From an uncultured Alphaproteobacteria bacterium (GTDB taxonomy: Bacteria > Pseudomonadota > Alphaproteobacteria > Caulobacterales > Parvularculaceae): 64,000 nucleotides of DNA. This document shows positions 54,356 through 63,774 of the stretch, in pieces (within the stretch, counting starts at the first letter, position 1; every line of letters begins with the position of its first letter). The DNA lies in assembly GCA_902826095.1 (NCBI GenBank), contig CADEDN010000006.1, positions 1 through 64,000 of the forward strand. Reading direction: 5' to 3'. The notes beneath the pieces are model-generated. The model did no database searches. It saw only the letters and a program-made list of their open reading frames with translations, and had not been told where the DNA came from. The position numbers and the translations under genes are program-made.

Positions 54356-55267
54356 GTGCGCGACGCCTCCATGGGCGCGAGTTTGATTCCGCATTTCGTC
54401 ATAGTCGGCGCGGTGAAAGCGGCTACGACTTGGACCGCCGTGCATCTGGCGAGGAGGCCGGACATATTTGTCCCCAATCCGGAGCCGCGGTTCTTCAGCG
54501 AAAATTATGACAAGGGGCTGGAATGGTATCTCGCCCTTTTTTCATCCGCGCCGGCCGGGGCGATCGTCGGCGAGAAATCCGCGGACTATCTTGCGCATCC
54601 GACCGCGCTTGCGCGCATGTCGAAGGCCATCCCCGCCGCCAAGATTATCGTGCAGCTCAGAGACCCCGTCGATCGCGCATACTCTGATTATCGGATGCTC
54701 TATCGGCGTGGGACGACTAGACATCCTCCGGAAGCCTATTTTTCAAGACGGTCGCCTCCCAACGATATTGGATCTAGGTTCTTGCGCGGCGGATTGTATT
54801 TCGAGCACCTTCGGCGCTGCTTTGATCATTTTGCGCGAGAACAGGTGCTGGTTCTTCTTTATGAGGACATTCGCGACGAACCGCAGCGAACATTCGATAT
54901 GGCGGCCGATCACATCGGCGCCGATCGCATTAAATTGGAAGCAATCGGCGTTGCGCGCGAGAATGACAGCTCATCCCCCTTGCTGCCGATAGCGATGCGC
55001 CGCGCGCTAAGCCCTCTAAAGCAGGCCGTGGCGCCCTGGCGCGGGAAGTCTTGGTTTGAAGCGCTGCGGGGGGTGTTCGCAAAGGAGATTGACTATCCGG
55101 CGCTTGATGCGGAAGCGCGCGCTTTCCTTCGCGATTACTACCTTGAAGACGTGATGAATCTCGGCGCCCTCATTCGGAGAGATTTGTCAGGCTGGTTGCG
55201 CCCGGAAAGAACGGAAGCGGTCGCCTCAGCGTATGCGATAAACTCCGCGGCGAGAGGCCTTGTATGA
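54356..55267 (+). CDS. PAPS-dependent sulfotransferase domain protein
   Basis: 303 residues from GTG 54356, directly after the aminotransferase stop; ATG 54371 is also possible. The 5'-phosphosulfate loop is VIVGAVKAATTWTAVHL (K21) and the 3'-phosphate site is LRDPVDRAYSDYRM (R102, S110). GEKSADYL is also typical of the heparan-sulfate/NodH-like group. No membrane segment is visible, so sulfation would be cytoplasmic. It implies a sulfated sugar in the polymer. No PAPS-synthesis genes are in the window. It overlaps the following ligase gene as ATGA. Confidence 0.88.
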   Translation: MRDASMGASLIPHFVIVGAVKAATTWTAVHLARRPDIFVPNPEPRFFSENYDKGLEWYLALFSSAPAGAIVGEKSADYLAHPTALARMSKAIPAAKIIVQLRDPVDRAYSDYRMLYRRGTTRHPPEAYFSRRSPPNDIGSRFLRGGLYFEHLRRCFDHFAREQVLVLLYEDIRDEPQRTFDMAADHIGADRIKLEAIGVARENDSSSPLLPIAMRRALSPLKQAVAPWRGKSWFEALRGVFAKEIDYPALDAEARAFLRDYYLEDVMNLGALIRRDLSGWLRPERTEAVASAYAINSAARGLV

Positions 55268-56478
55268 TGATCCCGCGCGCCTGGAATTTGTCGACGGCGT
55301 TCATCATTTTGGGCGCGTTCTTGGCCGCCTATCAGCAATTTCGGCCATTCGACATCCTTCTTACATACAGCGACGTGCTATTCGTGTTGGGGGGAATCAT
55401 GTTGCTGCTCGGCAAAGGGCTGCATCTGCGGCCATTCGGCACGTTCACCTCCGCTTGGTTCCTGTTTGCGGCGTTGCTCTTGGTGGCGTTATTCGCCAGC
55501 AGCATGATCAATGGTTCGGTCGACCGCTGGCTGATAGTTTCCGCGCAATATTTTTTCGCCTACGTGTTTCTATCGATGGTGCTCGTCGGCGACGACAACG
55601 CGCGCTGGCGGACAGTCACGCTCGCATTTCTCGCGGGCGTCGTTGTTATGGAGGTTGCGACATTTTTCATATACCATTATTATGAAGGCTCATATTCGGC
55701 GCTCCGCAGCCGTTTTGGCCCAGGATTTTCTACTGGTTCCGGCCGCATCGGTTCGTTTGTCGGCAATCCTAATTATCATGCGGCCCTGATCAGCTGCACA
55801 TTGCCGTTTTTGTATTATTTCGGCGTGAAACGAACAATACCGCCGGTTGTTTTTCTGCTGGGTCTTGGAATCTTGATTGCTGCGATCGTATTCTCGGCAT
55901 CGAATACGGGGCTTGCGGCGGCGGTGCTCGTCACAAGCGTTTTTGTGATCGCGGGCCGAATCCGCATCACCTTGTTGCGCGCCGGATTCGCCGCTGCGGC
56001 TTTCGGCGCATTTGTACTCGCCGGCGCGCCGCTCCCCAAGGCTTTCGAGGCGAGGGTCGCGCCAGCCCTGGCGACCGGAAACATCGAAGAGGCAGGAACC
56101 TTTCTCGGCAGACGCGATTTGATGCTTGAGGCCTGGGAGTTCGCAGATAAGACATTCCTCATCGGTCTGGGAGTCGACCAATACAAGGAAGAAAGTCGTC
56201 ACCAAACGCCAGTCCACAATTCCTTCCTGCTCCTCTGGAACGAAGGGGGGTTTCTCGCCCTTGTCGCCTGGATCGGTTTGATCGGCGTCATGGGCGTCAG
56301 CGCGGCCGCAGCGTTGAGGGAACGTCCGATTGAAGCCGCCCTTGGGCTGTCAGTCCTGTCGGCATTCGTCATGTTTTCGCTCGCGTCTCCCCATATGTAC
56401 GCACGCATCTGGACAGTCCCGATGCTATTGGCGCTAGGCGCTTCCTTTGCGAGCCGCGCCAGACGGCTGCCCGCCTAA
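55264..56478 (+). CDS. O-antigen ligase / Wzy-type polymerase family protein
   Basis: 404 residues with about ten to twelve membrane segments. The Wzy_C-type central region contains GSFVGNPNYHAALI, and the large periplasmic loop contains FLGRRDLMLEAWEFA, IGLGVDQYKEE and TPVHNSFLLLWNEGGF. These features are shared by O-antigen ligases and polymerases, so either role is possible. With a Wzx-type flippase and a Wzc-like regulator in the locus, a polymerase role is the simpler reading. It ends the four-gene plus-strand operon. Confidence 0.88.
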   Translation: MMIPRAWNLSTAFIILGAFLAAYQQFRPFDILLTYSDVLFVLGGIMLLLGKGLHLRPFGTFTSAWFLFAALLLVALFASSMINGSVDRWLIVSAQYFFAYVFLSMVLVGDDNARWRTVTLAFLAGVVVMEVATFFIYHYYEGSYSALRSRFGPGFSTGSGRIGSFVGNPNYHAALISCTLPFLYYFGVKRTIPPVVFLLGLGILIAAIVFSASNTGLAAAVLVTSVFVIAGRIRITLLRAGFAAAAFGAFVLAGAPLPKAFEARVAPALATGNIEEAGTFLGRRDLMLEAWEFADKTFLIGLGVDQYKEESRHQTPVHNSFLLLWNEGGFLALVAWIGLIGVMGVSAAAALRERPIEAALGLSVLSAFVMFSLASPHMYARIWTVPMLLALGASFASRARRLPA

Positions 56479-56649
56479 CGCCGACATGCCGGGCCCGCGT
56501 CCGATTCGTCACAGACTTGATTTCTTGGGGATTTTTGCCGCCGTTTTCTTGACCTGGGCTAGTGGCTTGGCCCAAATTCGCATAGATTAATACTCCATTC
56601 GATGACCAACTGACGGATCATCGACCGGGGTGTTGTGACGGGGAACTCT

Positions 56650-57198
56650 ATGATCAACCGAATTCTTGCGGCGTTTTTCGCGTTAATTCTCGCCGCTTGC
56701 GCGTCGACGCCGCCTCCATTGCCGGAGGCGAGCGCGGACCCTTATCTCCTCGGACCCGGCGATGAAATCCGCATCTCGGTGTTCCGCCTGACGGAAATGT
56801 CGAACACCTATCGTGTCAGCGATTCAGGCACGATTTCCCTGCCGCTGCTTGACACGATGTCAGTCGCGGGCAAACAGATTGAAGAAGTCAAGGCGGCGAT
56901 CGAAGCGGCGATCACTGAAAAGAATCTCGTTTACAACCCAAGCGTCAGCGCAGAGATCTCGCAGTACCGGCCGTTCTTCGTAATCGGCGAAGTCAATAAG
57001 CCGGGCCAGTATTCCTATGCGCCGAAGATGAATGTGCTTACAGCCCTTTCCATGGCGGGAGGACCGACTTTCCGGGCCAGCACCGACAAGGTCGTCATTA
57101 CGCGGATTGTCGACGGCAAAGCGGTCTCAGGCAAGGCGAAGCTCGACAGCCTTATTCTCCCCGGGGACACCATTCGGGTTTATGAAGGGTGGTTTTGA
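56650..57198 (+). CDS. Short Wza-like polysaccharide export lipoprotein
   Basis: 182 residues from ATG 56650, with ACGGGGA six bases upstream. The signal peptide ends in the lipobox ILAAC (Cys at about residue 18). LLGPGDEIRISVFRL opens the Poly_export domain, and GEVNKPGQYSYAP plus NVLTALSMAGGPTF form one SLBB-like module. The protein ends there and lacks the extra SLBB modules and the C-terminal barrel helix of E. coli Wza. It would sit in the outer membrane as the export portal or a minimal version of it, and may depend on the following beta-barrel protein. Confidence 0.9.
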   Translation: MINRILAAFFALILAACASTPPPLPEASADPYLLGPGDEIRISVFRLTEMSNTYRVSDSGTISLPLLDTMSVAGKQIEEVKAAIEAAITEKNLVYNPSVSAEISQYRPFFVIGEVNKPGQYSYAPKMNVLTALSMAGGPTFRASTDKVVITRIVDGKAVSGKAKLDSLILPGDTIRVYEGWF

Positions 57199-58499
57199 CA
57201 TTGGACGCCGAACTCCTCCGACGCGAACCCGCCCACCAAAGACGCGCCGCCAATTCCCATCGGGGATTTAAGTGCGTGCATTGCGGAGGGGCGGCGGCGG
57301 CCGCGCTTATTCTCGCGGGCGAAGCGCTGGCGCAAAGCGACGCGCAAACGGCCGCGATGGCCTCATTCGATCGCTCGCCGCCGCTTGGTTATGAGCGGCA
57401 GGGGCGCCAGCTCGGTTCAACGACATTCTACCCGGAATTGAGGATCGGCGCGGTCGCGGATTCAAATATTTTCGCGACTTCCACAAATGAGGATGAAGAT
57501 GTTGTCGGCCTGATCGAGCCAAGCGTGGCGTTCGAGCGCTCAACAACGACGCTTCAGCTTAGCGGCGCGGCCTATGGCGGCATTCGGCGCTATTTCGAGA
57601 ACGACAACGAAAATGTCGAGACGTTCGGCGCAAGCGCGAAAATGCGTTATCAGGCGAACAGCGCTCACACCGCCTCGCTCGGCGTCGGCTATGATCGCGG
57701 CTTTCAGCGGCGCTACGATCCCGAGCGTAATACGAATTTCACCATCCCGCCGACGACGATTGACAATCTGTCGGGCGAGGTTGGGTATCTCTACAGGCCG
57801 GGCCGGCTCGGCCTTTCCGCGGCAGCCGGGGTCTTTAAGTCGAATTATCGCGACCCAGTCGACGACGAGCGCGATTTGACCAGCTATCGCGCTTCGACGC
57901 GCGCGCTATTCGGCGCATCGAGTCGCGTCGACTTCTTCGTTGAAGGTTATGGCGTCTGGCGCGATTTTCGGTTGCCTGTCGACGTTAGCGGCGTCAATCG
58001 CGACGGCGAGACTTATGGAGCCAACGCCGGCGTCGCCTTCGACATCACCGACAAACTGACCGGCGATGTCGGCGTCGGTTACTTCAAAGCGACTTTTGAC
58101 GATCCGACTTTGCGCGATTATACGGGGCTTGGCTTTCAGGGATCGGTCAAGTGGCGACCACAGGCGCGGACAGCAATTGTCATCGACGCTTTCCGCGGCG
58201 ACGTCGCCACCAATAGAACCGGCGCAAGCGGGCGCCTTGATACGCGCGCGTCCGCCAAACTCTACCAGGAAATTCGTCACAATCTTCGCGGCCGCCTTGA
58301 AATCGGTTACCGGCATGGCGAGTTTCGTGCGAGCGGCCAGACGCAAGACGACCTGACCGCCGGCGCCGGCATTGAATTCCTGTTCAATCGCCACTTGGCG
58401 GCGGAACTTGGGTATAATTATCGTGACCGCAGCGCGACCAATCCGCTTGATGAATTTGCGTCGCATCAAGCGACCTTGTCGCTGATCGCCCGCTACTGA
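57189..58499 (+). CDS. Outer-membrane beta-barrel protein of the export locus (BBP2-like)
   Basis: 436 residues. Its start is uncertain: GTG 57189 overlaps the export lipoprotein gene by ten bases, and TTG 57195 or 57201 are alternatives. A signal-like segment lies at about 33-49 (AAAAALILAGEALAQ), after an unusually long N-terminal stretch. The remainder alternates amphipathic strands and ends LSLIARY with a terminal aromatic residue, the barrel-assembly signal. TTFYPELRIGAVADSNIFAT resembles the BBP2 group found with exopolysaccharide loci. It may complete the short Wza-like portal in the outer membrane. Confidence 0.85.
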   Translation: MVLTLDAELLRREPAHQRRAANSHRGFKCVHCGGAAAAALILAGEALAQSDAQTAAMASFDRSPPLGYERQGRQLGSTTFYPELRIGAVADSNIFATSTNEDEDVVGLIEPSVAFERSTTTLQLSGAAYGGIRRYFENDNENVETFGASAKMRYQANSAHTASLGVGYDRGFQRRYDPERNTNFTIPPTTIDNLSGEVGYLYRPGRLGLSAAAGVFKSNYRDPVDDERDLTSYRASTRALFGASSRVDFFVEGYGVWRDFRLPVDVSGVNRDGETYGANAGVAFDITDKLTGDVGVGYFKATFDDPTLRDYTGLGFQGSVKWRPQARTAIVIDAFRGDVATNRTGASGRLDTRASAKLYQEIRHNLRGRLEIGYRHGEFRASGQTQDDLTAGAGIEFLFNRHLAAELGYNYRDRSATNPLDEFASHQATLSLIARY

Positions 58500-58631
58500 G
58501 CCGGGTCGGCCCGGAAATCTGAGCGTCAGCCGCGCTTACCGGGAAGTTCGTTTTCCTGCGTTGATCGCCATCCAGCGCCCGCTTAGAACTCCGCGCATTG
58601 GGCGTATCTAGGATTGAACGGGCCGCGAGAA

Positions 58632-59519
58632 ATGCATCAATTTGAATTTGAGACGCTCGACGTCTTTACAGACCGCAGATTCGCCGGCAACCCGCTCGCC
58701 GTCATCATGGATGCGCGCGGCCTTGCTCATGCCGACATGCTGGCGATCACGCGCGAGTTCAATTATTCAGAGACGACGTTTGTTCTGCCGCCCGAAGATC
58801 CGGCGAATACCGCGCGCGTCAGGATTTTCACCATCGGTTACGAAATGCCGTTCGCGGGACATCCGACGGTTGGGACGGCGATCGCGATCGCGCGCGCCCG
58901 CAAACTGACGGAAAAACTGCGGCTTGAACTCAATACCGGCGTTTTTCCGGTGCGGGTCGACCTTGACCGCCCTGTCGCCTTCGCGGAATTCCAGAACCCC
59001 AATCTCCCTTCGGAAAAAGGCGAAGCAGCGGACGCCGCGCTCATTGAAGCGGCGCTCTCGATTCCGGCTGGTTCGATCGATCGCGGCCCGCATCGAATTC
59101 GCAAAGTCGGCGCCGGCGCGAATTTCTTCTTTGCGAAAGCGCCGCTCAATGTGGTGAGGAAAGCGAAGTTCAACAGCGCCGCGTTTGAGGCCGTGCGCTT
59201 TGGCGACGCGGTCGGCGTCCTGCTCTATGCTGAAGGCGGCGAGTCGGAAGACGCCGCTTTCCACGTCCGGATGTTCGCGCCAGGAGCCGGCATTCCTGAA
59301 GATCCCGCAACGGGCGGCGCAGCCGCGGCCCTCCCCGGCCAAATCGCCCTCTCGCAGAATTTCGCCGACGGAACGCACCAATGGGTGATCGAGCAGGGCT
59401 TTGAAATGGGCCGCCCGAGCCGCATTCACGCGACCATTGAGACCCTTGGCGGCGCGGTCAAATCCGTGCGCATCGGCGGCAATGCAGTACCGGTGATGAA
59501 GGGACTGCTTGATTACTGA
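58632..59519 (+). CDS. PhzF-family isomerase-like protein
   Basis: 295 residues from ATG 58632; TTG 58614 is possible. Motifs are LDVFTDRRFAGNPLAV, NYSETTF with the catalytic-type Glu47, PFAGHPTVGTA, and PEDPATGGAAAAL in the second half. PhzF-like proteins have a duplicated diaminopimelate-epimerase fold and isomerise small metabolites; there are no other phenazine genes here, so the substrate is unknown. Its end overlaps the convergent permease gene by seven bases. Confidence 0.93.
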   Translation: MHQFEFETLDVFTDRRFAGNPLAVIMDARGLAHADMLAITREFNYSETTFVLPPEDPANTARVRIFTIGYEMPFAGHPTVGTAIAIARARKLTEKLRLELNTGVFPVRVDLDRPVAFAEFQNPNLPSEKGEAADAALIEAALSIPAGSIDRGPHRIRKVGAGANFFFAKAPLNVVRKAKFNSAAFEAVRFGDAVGVLLYAEGGESEDAAFHVRMFAPGAGIPEDPATGGAAAALPGQIALSQNFADGTHQWVIEQGFEMGRPSRIHATIETLGGAVKSVRIGGNAVPVMKGLLDY

Positions 59520-60481
59520 TTTTTCGGTTGTGCGGCGAAGATGGGCGCGGCTTGCTTGCTCTGGCTGACGGCGACGCCCGCAAGAATGATTGACAGTGCT
59601 GCGAACGCGCTTGGCTCTAGCTTTTCATGGAATATCAGCGCGCCGAGCATGACGGCGACGACCGGCGTTAGGTAGTTTGCCAGCGCCATGAAACTCGCGC
59701 CGGCCCTGCCGACGATCGTAAATATGATAAATCCGGCAAGCGCTGTCGGGCCGATGCCGAGAATAACGACGCTTCCGGCGCTCTTGAGCGACCACATCGA
59801 CGGATCAAACTCGGCGAGCAGAAGGGCGGGCGTCGCAAACACTGCGCCCATGACGACGACGCCGGCTGCAAATACGCGCGGGCCGACGCCCGGCGCGCGG
59901 CGCGTCATGACCACCGATATCGCGTAACACAAGGTCGCGACGAGCAAACCAGCCTGCGCCAGAAACCCTGACGCCCTCACGCCTTTGATCGCTTCCGGAC
60001 CGAGGAGGATGAGAACGCCGGCAAATCCCATCAAGAATCCGATGATGCGCCGCGCGTTCAGCCTTTCGTCTGCGAAGAGATAGGCGAGACCAAGCGTCCA
60101 GAGCGGCATGAACGCCATATAAACGCCGGCAAGGCCGCTCTCCACATATTGCTGCGCCCAGGGAAAAATCAGGAATGGGATTGAATAGCCGATAATACCG
60201 ATGCCAATCATCCATCGCCATTCGGCTGTTAGGCGCCGGCGATTATTCGTCCGCACCAGGAATGGCGGAAAGTTTTGCCGATATGCGCGCATCGAAATGA
60301 AGAGCGTCGCGGCCGCAATCCACAGCCGCCCGATCGCGACAATCGGCGGCGGCACGGTCTCGATCGCGGCGTGAATGAAGGTGAACGACGAGCCGCCGAG
60401 CGCCGTGAGCAACGCCAGCAGCGCCCAGTCGAGCGGCGTCGCCTCAGTAGGGCCGGGCTTCGGGCGCATTGGCGAGTTCAT
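59513..60481 (-). CDS. EamA-family (DMT superfamily) permease
   Basis: 322 residues from ATG 60481; the frame extends to 60592 but that part would overlap the serC leader region. Ten membrane segments form two EamA repeats, the first starting LDWALLALLTALGGSSFTF and the second near ASGFLAQAGLLVATLCYAI. PLWTLGLAYLFADERLNARR is the typical end of repeat one. Members export amino acids or metabolites; the substrate cannot be read here. It is divergent from serC. Confidence 0.9.
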   Translation of the reverse strand: MNSPMRPKPGPTEATPLDWALLALLTALGGSSFTFIHAAIETVPPPIVAIGRLWIAAATLFISMRAYRQNFPPFLVRTNNRRRLTAEWRWMIGIGIIGYSIPFLIFPWAQQYVESGLAGVYMAFMPLWTLGLAYLFADERLNARRIIGFLMGFAGVLILLGPEAIKGVRASGFLAQAGLLVATLCYAISVVMTRRAPGVGPRVFAAGVVVMGAVFATPALLLAEFDPSMWSLKSAGSVVILGIGPTALAGFIIFTIVGRAGASFMALANYLTPVVAVMLGALIFHEKLEPSAFAALSIILAGVAVSQSKQAAPIFAAQPKNQ

Positions 60482-60580
60482 GACCGACTCATTTATAGGC
60501 GAAGCATAAAATGCTCCGCCGAGCATCTTGCTGCAATGCGAAAATTCTGTTGACTGCCCTAGCAATTCTGTTGGAGAAAC

Positions 60581-60640
60581 GCTGCGGGCCACGCCTTCCC
60601 AACGAGGCGCGACCCATCTGAGAGGATGGGAGACAAGACG
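60581..60640 (+). ncRNA. Putative serC-type leader RNA
   Basis: Two hairpins stand directly before serC: CGCCT (60592-60596) with AGGCG (60605-60609), and CCCATC (60613-60618) with GATGGG (60625-60630). The second stem ends in the GGG of the serC ribosome site GGGAGA (60628-60633), so its folding could block initiation. A conserved serC RNA motif is known before serC-serA in Alphaproteobacteria; identity with it is a judgement from position and hairpin layout, not an alignment. Confidence 0.55.
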
Positions 60641-61801
60641 ATGGCGACCAAACCGGGTGTGCGTCCCGCGCGCCCTTACTTTTCATCCGGCCCCTGCGCC
60701 AAGCGCCCCGGATGGTCTGCGGAAAATCTTGCGACAGAAACGCTGGGCCGGTCGCACCGCGCCCGGCTCGGCAAAGCGCGCCTTAAGGAAGCGATCGACC
60801 GGACGCGCGCGCTGCTTGAGGTTCCCGCCGATTATCGCATCGGCATTGTGCCGGCCTCAGACACTGGCGCCGTCGAAATGGCGCTCTGGTCGTTGCTCGG
60901 CGCGCGGCCGGTCACCATGCTTGCTTGGGAAAGCTTTGGCGAAGGCTGGGTCACGGATGTCGTCAAACAGTTGAAACTCGATGCGCTGACGCTGACGGCG
61001 CCTTACGGCGCTCTGCCTGATCTTTCCAAAGTCGATCCCCTGAGCGATGTCGTCTTCACCTGGAACGGCACGACCTCTGGCGTGCGTGTGCCGAACGCCG
61101 ACTGGATTTCCGCGCGTCGCGAGGGCCTTACAATCTGCGACGCGACTTCGGCGGCGTTCGCCCAGGAGCTCGACTGGCCAAAACTCGATGTCGTCACGTT
61201 TTCATTCCAGAAAGCGCTCGGCGGAGAGGGCGGCCATGGCGTTCTGATATTGAGCCCGCGCGCAGTTCAAAGGCTCGAGACCTACAAGCCTGCCTGGCCG
61301 TTGCCGAAGATTTTCCGGATGATCAAGGGCGGCAAGCTTATCGAAGGCATCTTTGAGGGCGAAACCATCAATACGCCGTCGATGCTCGTCATCGAAGATT
61401 GGGTCGATGCGCTGAAATGGGGCGCATCGGTCGGAGGCCTAAAAGAGCTTGTCCGGCGCGCCGATTCCAATCTTCACGCCCTGTCGCAATGGGCGGCGAG
61501 GACGCCATGGATCGATTTTCTGTGCGCTGACGAAAAATCCCGCTCGAACACATCCGTTTGCCTGAAATTCGCCGATCCGGCGATTGCAAAACTCAGCGAC
61601 GAAGACCAGCGGACTTTCGTCAAGCAGATGGAATCCCTGCTCGGCAAGGAAGAAGCCGCCTACGATGTCGGCGGCTATCGCGACGCGCCGCCCGGCCTTC
61701 GAATCTGGTGCGGCGCGACCGTCGAACGCGCCGACATTGAAGCGCTTTGTCCCTGGCTCGATTGGGTTTTCGCTGAAGCAAAATCAGCGAGAAGCAAATA
61801 G
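60641..61801 (+). CDS. serC: Phosphoserine aminotransferase
   Basis: 386 residues from ATG 60641, preceded by GGGAGA at seven bases; ATG 60626 lies too close to its upstream purines. The N terminus [13 protein letters not shown] is typical of the alphaproteobacterial SerC branch. The PLP lysine is in [14 protein letters not shown], and [11 protein letters not shown] and [14 protein letters not shown] are conserved blocks. It converts 3-phosphohydroxypyruvate to phosphoserine with glutamate. It is followed by serA after 66 bases in the usual operon. Confidence 0.97.
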   Translation: MATKPGVRPARPYFSSGPCAKRPGWSAENLATETLGRSHRARLGKARLKEAIDRTRALLEVPADYRIGIVPASDTGAVEMALWSLLGARPVTMLAWESFGEGWVTDVVKQLKLDALTLTAPYGALPDLSKVDPLSDVVFTWNGTTSGVRVPNADWISARREGLTICDATSAAFAQELDWPKLDVVTFSFQKALGGEGGHGVLILSPRAVQRLETYKPAWPLPKIFRMIKGGKLIEGIFEGETINTPSMLVIEDWVDALKWGASVGGLKELVRRADSNLHALSQWAARTPWIDFLCADEKSRSNTSVCLKFADPAIAKLSDEDQRTFVKQMESLLGKEEAAYDVGGYRDAPPGLRIWCGATVERADIEALCPWLDWVFAEAKSARSK

Positions 61802-61867
61802 CGCGCGACTGATTCGCCGTGCGCCGCGCCTTGACGCCTTTCAACCCCGCAATGACGAGATCGACAA

Positions 61868-63448
61868 ATGCCGAAAGTCCTCATTTCCGACGAGCTTTCC
61901 GAAACCGCTGCCAACATCTTCAAGGAACGCGGCGTCGAAGTCGCTTATGAACCAACGCTCGGCAAGGACAAGGCAAGGCTCGAGCAGGTGATCGGCCTTT
62001 ACGACGGCCTTGCGGTGCGTTCGGCGACAAAGGCGACGGCTGCGGTCATCGCCGCCGGCAAAAACCTGAAAGTCATCGGCCGGGCAGGCATCGGCGTTGA
62101 CAATATCGATATTCCAGCCGCGACCTCCGCAGGCGTCGTCGTCATGAACACGCCCTATGGCAACGCCATCACGACGGCGGAGCACGCGATCGCCATGATG
62201 TTCGCCGCCGCGCGACAAATTCCGCAGGCGAACGCCTCGACGCACGCCGGCAAGTGGGAGAAATCGCGCTTCATGGGCGTTGAGCTGTTCGCAAAAACGC
62301 TCGGCGTCATCGGCTGCGGCAATATCGGCGGCATTGTCGCGGATCGCGGCGTTGCGCTCAGGATGCGAGTGATCGCCTTTGACCCCTTCTTGACGAATGC
62401 GCGGGCGATCGAACTTGGCGTTGAGAAGGTCGACCTCGACACGCTCCTGGCGCGGGCCGACATCATCACCCTGCACACGCCGCTCACTGAGCAAACCAAG
62501 AACATTCTCTCCGCCAAAGCGCTGGCGAGGACAAAGAAGGGCGTCATCATTGTCAATTGCGCGCGCGGCGGGCTGCTCGACGAGGTCGCGCTGAAGGCCG
62601 GCCTTGATTCCGGAAGGATCGGGGCGGCGGCGCTCGACGTATTCGCCGTCGAGCCGGCGACAGACCACCCATTATTCGGCAATGAGAAAGTCGTGCTGAC
62701 GCCGCATCTTGGCGCTTCGACCAATGAGGCGCAGGAAAATGTCGCCATTCAGATCGCCGAGCAGATGGCGGATTACCTGATGCGGGGCGCCGTGACGAAC
62801 GCGCTGAACATGCCCTCGATCACGGCTGAAGAGGCGCCGCGATTAAGGCCGTTCATCGCGCTTGCTGAAAATCTCGGCAAATTCGCCGGCCAGCTCACCG
62901 AAACGAGCGTCAAGGCGATCGAAGTCGTCTATGCGGGCGGCGTCGCCAAGCTGAACACGCGGCCGATGACGGCGTCCGCTGTCGCCGGCGTCCTTCGCCC
63001 GATGCTCGCCGAGGTCAATATCGTGAACGCGCCGATGATCGCCAAGGAACGCGGCATTGCAATCGCCGAGACGTTTCGAGACGACGCCGAGAATTTTGAG
63101 AGCGTCATCCGCCTCCGGATTGTGACGGAACGCCAGGATCGCACGGTCTCCGGCGCGCTCTTTGGGCAGACGCCGCGCGTTGTTGAGATCAAGGGCGTCG
63201 AGATGGAGGCGTCCTTTGCGCCGAACATGCTTTACGTGTCGAATGCGGACAAGCCAGGATTCATCGGTGCGCTGGGCCAAACGCTCGGCGCGGCGAATGT
63301 CAATATTGCAACCTTCAATCTCGGCCGGTCGGCGCCAGGCGCGGACGCCATCGCGCTCCTTGCCGTCGACGACAGCGTGTCGAACGAAGTGCTAGCCAAA
63401 GTCGCCGCGCTCCCAAACGTCAAGCAGGCGAAAGCGCTGCGGTTCTAG
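61868..63448 (+). CDS. serA: D-3-phosphoglycerate dehydrogenase
   Basis: 526 residues, the long form with an extra substrate-binding domain before the ACT domain. The NAD site GVIGCGNIGG, GRAGIGVDNIDIPAA and NCARGGLLDE are typical 2-hydroxyacid dehydrogenase motifs. The intervening domain is about 320-450. The C-terminal ACT domain starts MLYVSNADKPGFIGALGQTL and probably senses serine. The enzyme starts serine synthesis by oxidising 3-phosphoglycerate. No clear terminator follows in the 60 bases to the next gene. Confidence 0.97.
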   Translation: MPKVLISDELSETAANIFKERGVEVAYEPTLGKDKARLEQVIGLYDGLAVRSATKATAAVIAAGKNLKVIGRAGIGVDNIDIPAATSAGVVVMNTPYGNAITTAEHAIAMMFAAARQIPQANASTHAGKWEKSRFMGVELFAKTLGVIGCGNIGGIVADRGVALRMRVIAFDPFLTNARAIELGVEKVDLDTLLARADIITLHTPLTEQTKNILSAKALARTKKGVIIVNCARGGLLDEVALKAGLDSGRIGAAALDVFAVEPATDHPLFGNEKVVLTPHLGASTNEAQENVAIQIAEQMADYLMRGAVTNALNMPSITAEEAPRLRPFIALAENLGKFAGQLTETSVKAIEVVYAGGVAKLNTRPMTASAVAGVLRPMLAEVNIVNAPMIAKERGIAIAETFRDDAENFESVIRLRIVTERQDRTVSGALFGQTPRVVEIKGVEMEASFAPNMLYVSNADKPGFIGALGQTLGAANVNIATFNLGRSAPGADAIALLAVDDSVSNEVLAKVAALPNVKQAKALRF

Positions 63449-63508
63449 GGTCGCGTCAACGGTGGCGAATCACGGGAAGGTCTGCGACGCCAAAACAGGG
63501 AAATGGAA

Positions 63509-63730
63509 ATGCCAGCGAAGAAACCGCGCGACATCGAAAAGTCATATCCTCTCAGTCAATTCATCGCCAAGCTGCGCCGCTTCGCCGACGCTCTGGAAAC
63601 GCGCGAGCCGTTTACGATCCAGATCGCCGGCGAGCGCATTCGTGTTCCAAAGGGCGCCCTCGTCAATATAGAACACGAGCGCGGCGACGGCGAGGAGGAG
63701 ATTGAGTTCCAGATAAGGTGGAAGCTCTAA
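63509..63730 (+). CDS. Amphi-Trp domain small protein
   Basis: 73 residues from ATG 63509, with CAGGG about eight bases upstream; ATG 63503 is closer to it than usual. The sequence is strongly amphipathic: a helix with LSQFIAKLRRFADALE is followed by two strands and a C-terminal EEIEFQIRWKL, which fits the small amphi-Trp family. Function is unknown. It lies 60 bases after serA in the same direction. Confidence 0.7.
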   Translation: MPAKKPRDIEKSYPLSQFIAKLRRFADALETREPFTIQIAGERIRVPKGALVNIEHERGDGEEEIEFQIRWKL

Positions 63731-63774
63731 AACGCCGGTTGCACGCGGCTCGGCCGGCGGTTTAGATACCGGCC

